From NCBI GenBank assembly GCA_963575745.1, contig CAUYUJ010015704.1, forward strand, positions 661,340-725,339: a stretch of DNA of 64,000 nt, read 5' to 3'. Below are positions 61,831 to 64,000 of this stretch, piece after piece. Within the stretch, counting starts at the first letter, position 1. Every line of letters begins with the position of its first letter. Below the pieces are notes generated by a model, which was not told the DNA's origin, ran no database searches, and saw only the letters and a program-made list of their open reading frames with translations. This stretch comes from Prorocentrum cordatum (taxonomy: Eukaryota > Sar > Dinophyceae > Prorocentrales > Prorocentraceae). The position numbers and the translations under genes were made by a program.

Positions 61831-61904
61831 AGGGGGGCAAGGAGCAGAAAACAAGTAGTAGAACCACGGCGGGCAGGTCGGGAACGCGGGACCAGGCGAC
61901 CAGG

Positions 61905-62095
61905 TCGAGCAGGCGGGTTGCTGAAGCGTGGGTCCTGCATGAATCGCGAGGAAGTCTCAAGCGATAGCGGGATTCCCAAAGAAAAACATGATAAAGCCAA
62001 ACGCGAGAGCGTGACTTTTGAGCGCCGAGTCCGCATCGTCTGAATAAATTGTGAGGAAGTCCCACGTGTTGTGAGGAAGTATCAAGCGGGAGCCG

Positions 62096-62127
<32 letters not shown>

Positions 62128-62260
62128 GCTGCTGCTGCTGCTGCTGCTGTTGTTGTTGTATTTCGGGGGCCAACAACGCAGTTTGAGGAGGAAGGCTTTC
62201 CTTGTGGAGGGGTACTTCAATGGAAAATAGCAATATGTTACCGGAGGGGGGGTCAACACT
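61905..62260 (+). repeat. Dispersed repeat, copy 2, with (TGT)n expansion
   Basis: It shares GGCGGGTTGCTGAAGCGT, TCCTGCATGAATCGCGAGGA and GTGAGGAAGTATCAAGCGGG with 54,285-54,650. A TTG/TGC triplet run at 62,096-62,160 replaces the short TGTTGCTGTT of copy 1. Confidence 0.8.
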
Positions 62261-62519
62261 AATGATTTTTCCAAAGTGAGACTTCGAATAGCAGAATCCG
62301 CGCCGCGGGGTACCACTTCAGCCACGCACCCAGGGATAGAGAATGACCATTCGGCCCCCTCGCTCTGATTATGCCTCCAGCACTAGGGCTGGGGCTGAAA
62401 GCAACGTACGCGAGGTCGGAGCATCGGGGCCAGGGCCAGCGCGTGGCAGCGCCGGGGCCTCGGCCCTCGTCCATCATTTTCATTGAATCAGTGCGATGCG
62501 TTGTGGGCGTTTTCCCAAC

Positions 62520-63630
62520 CATCCTGTGGTGTTGGGTCCTCGTTTTGAAGAGACGCTCCCCGCGTTCTCCTCCTTCCTTCCTTCCTTCCTTCCTCCTCCC
62601 CGTCCTCCTCCCGCTCACCCCCCCTCCCGTCACCCCCCTCATTTTGGCACACCCCTCACACGTTTGGTGGCCCCATAGGGAGCTCCACCGAAGGCCCCAG
62701 TGCTACCGTCAACCGTCCACATGCGTCCCCCGCACCCATTTCGGCACACCCCTCACACGCTTCACGGCCCCATAAAAAGCACCGACGGCTCCAGTGCCAC
62801 CGTCCACATGTGTCCCCCGCACCCATTTCGGCACACCCGTCACACGTTTCGCGGGCTCCAGGGGCACCGCCCGCATGCGTCCCCCGCACCCTTTTTGGCA
62901 CACCCCTCACACGTTTCGTGGCGAAATAGGGAGCTCCACCGAAGGCTCAAGTGCCACCGTCCACATGCGTCCCCCGCACCCATTTCGGCACACCCGTCAC
63001 ACGCTTCGTGGCTCCATAGGGAGCTCCACCGAAGGCCCCAGTGCCACCGTCCACATGCGTCCCCCATTTCGGCACACACACACACACACACATCACGCGC
63101 TTCGTGGCCCCATAGGGAGCTCCACCGAAGGCTCCATTGGCACCGCCCACATGTGTCCCCCATCCCCATGTCGGCACACCCCTCACACGCTTCGTGGCCC
63201 CACAGGGAGCTCCACCGACGGCCCCAGCGCCACCGTCCACATGCGTCCCCCACAGCAATATCGGCACCCCCCTCACACGCTTCGTGGCTCCAGAGCTCCA
63301 CCGAAGGCCCCAGTGCCACCGTCCACATGCGTCCCTCATACCCCTTTTGGCACACCCCTCACACGCTTCGTGGCCCCATAGGGGGCTCCGCCGAAGGCTC
63401 CAGGGGCACCGCCCGCATGCGTCCCCCACAGCCATTTCGGCACCCTTCTCACACGTTTCGTGGCCCCATAGGGAGCTCCACCGAAGGCCCCAGTGCCACC
63501 GTCCACATGCGTCCGCCGTACCCATTTCGAAAGGAGCGCTACCGAAGAAGATGTTCACAATTGCGGTACTCACAACTTCGTATGGTTGGGTCCTTTGCCA
63601 TGCTAGTTTTGCATCGGGATGCGATACGTG
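62520..63630 (-). repeat. 88-bp satellite, locus 3, with conserved flanks
   Basis: About ten to eleven copies between 62,640 and 63,530 of a unit with CATTTCGGCACACCCCTCAC, CTTCGTGGCCCCATAGGGAG and CTCCACCGAAGGCCCCAGTG. The left flank (GTTGGGTCCTCGTTTTGAAG) matches the left end of the 31.8-kb insertion. The right flank (CGTATGGTTGGGTCCTTTGC) matches its right end and, inverted, the flank of locus 2. Confidence 0.92.
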
Positions 63631-64000
63631 TATTTCCAGCGTGTCATTGATAATACCTTGCGACCGCCAGCGCCATGCGTGGTGTGTTCCACGCACTGAT
63701 CGCGGTTCCCTCCTCTGTCCTCGTCCACGGCCGCTCTTCCTCTTTTCAGTCAGCATCGGTCGCAAATAGCTTTGATGCGTCTCGGCTGTTGTTATGTGAT
63801 GCTTCGTGTTTTAGAAATTCTCGTAGTTCCTGTTATCTGGTTCGGCTCATCCCGCCACCGCGCGTGGGTTGTGGATCAGAGGCATCTTGGACACATGTTG
63901 GGGCCTCTTGGGATACCTCTTGGGTGCCTTTTGGAAGCCTCTTGGGTGCCTTTTGGATGCCTTTTGGGACATCTGCGAGTCCCCTGGGGGCCTCTTGGAG
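63631..64000. other. Unique spacer, then start of another GGCCTCTTGG-type repeat
   Basis: No gene seen to about 63,880. From there CATCTTGGACACATGTTGGG and GCCTCTTGGG units to the window end match the core of the short repeat family (copy F, truncated by the window). Confidence 0.6.

Overview
The window is nuclear DNA from a dinoflagellate. The support is a relict dinoflagellate spliced leader (a CCATTTTGGCTCAAG core at 48,651-48,672 with a second decayed copy directly after it), a Ty1/copia polymerase with a CHGDDF active site of the kind I associate with dinoflagellate copia elements, exons that follow AG|G acceptors, high GC content, abundant microsatellites and very low gene density. I cannot name the species.

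Only one conserved host gene is clear: the 3' part of the ribosomal protein eS1 gene (RPS3A, 3-557). A second intact long gene (57,777-59,963) encodes a 728-aa protein with an endonuclease/exonuclease/phosphatase-like (EEP) N-terminal half. Nearly everything else is mobile or repetitive DNA.

Layout. 0-9 kb: RPS3A, long CAT/ATC microsatellites, two 18-bp minisatellites in opposite orientation, and decayed minus-strand fragments including a LINE tail. 8.9-39.5 kb: a tandem array of about 1.2-1.4 kb units rich in CG-alternating palindromes. It is split by two insertions. The first is a copia LTR retrotransposon (9,640-29,291) with 298/301-bp LTRs and an AAATT target duplication. Its pol is itself split by a 13,330-bp DNA transposon (13,704-27,033) with perfect 33-bp terminal inverted repeats and near-palindromic subterminal repeats. 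This inner element carries several dinoflagellate-type exons, a decayed transposase-like gene and a possible methyltransferase-like relic. Removing it with one AG dinucleotide restores the copia pol frame exactly. The second insertion (31.8-35.1 kb) carries an 88-bp satellite that recurs at 43.4-44.9 kb and 62.6-63.5 kb. 41-50 kb: two LINE fragments and the relict spliced leader. 51-56 kb: two copies of a segment built around a 101-bp satellite. 56-62 kb: the EEP gene, flanked by copies of a short repeat family with CCCACCAGCCC/GGGCTGGTGGG ends.

The genes do not form an operon or pathway. The organisation is nested insertion: tandem array, then copia element, then giant TIR transposon, then short repeat. 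The most novel candidate is the 13.3-kb TIR element, which resembles EnSpm/CACTA or Plavaka elements in architecture but lacks CACTA ends. No rRNA, tRNA or CRISPR array was recognised.
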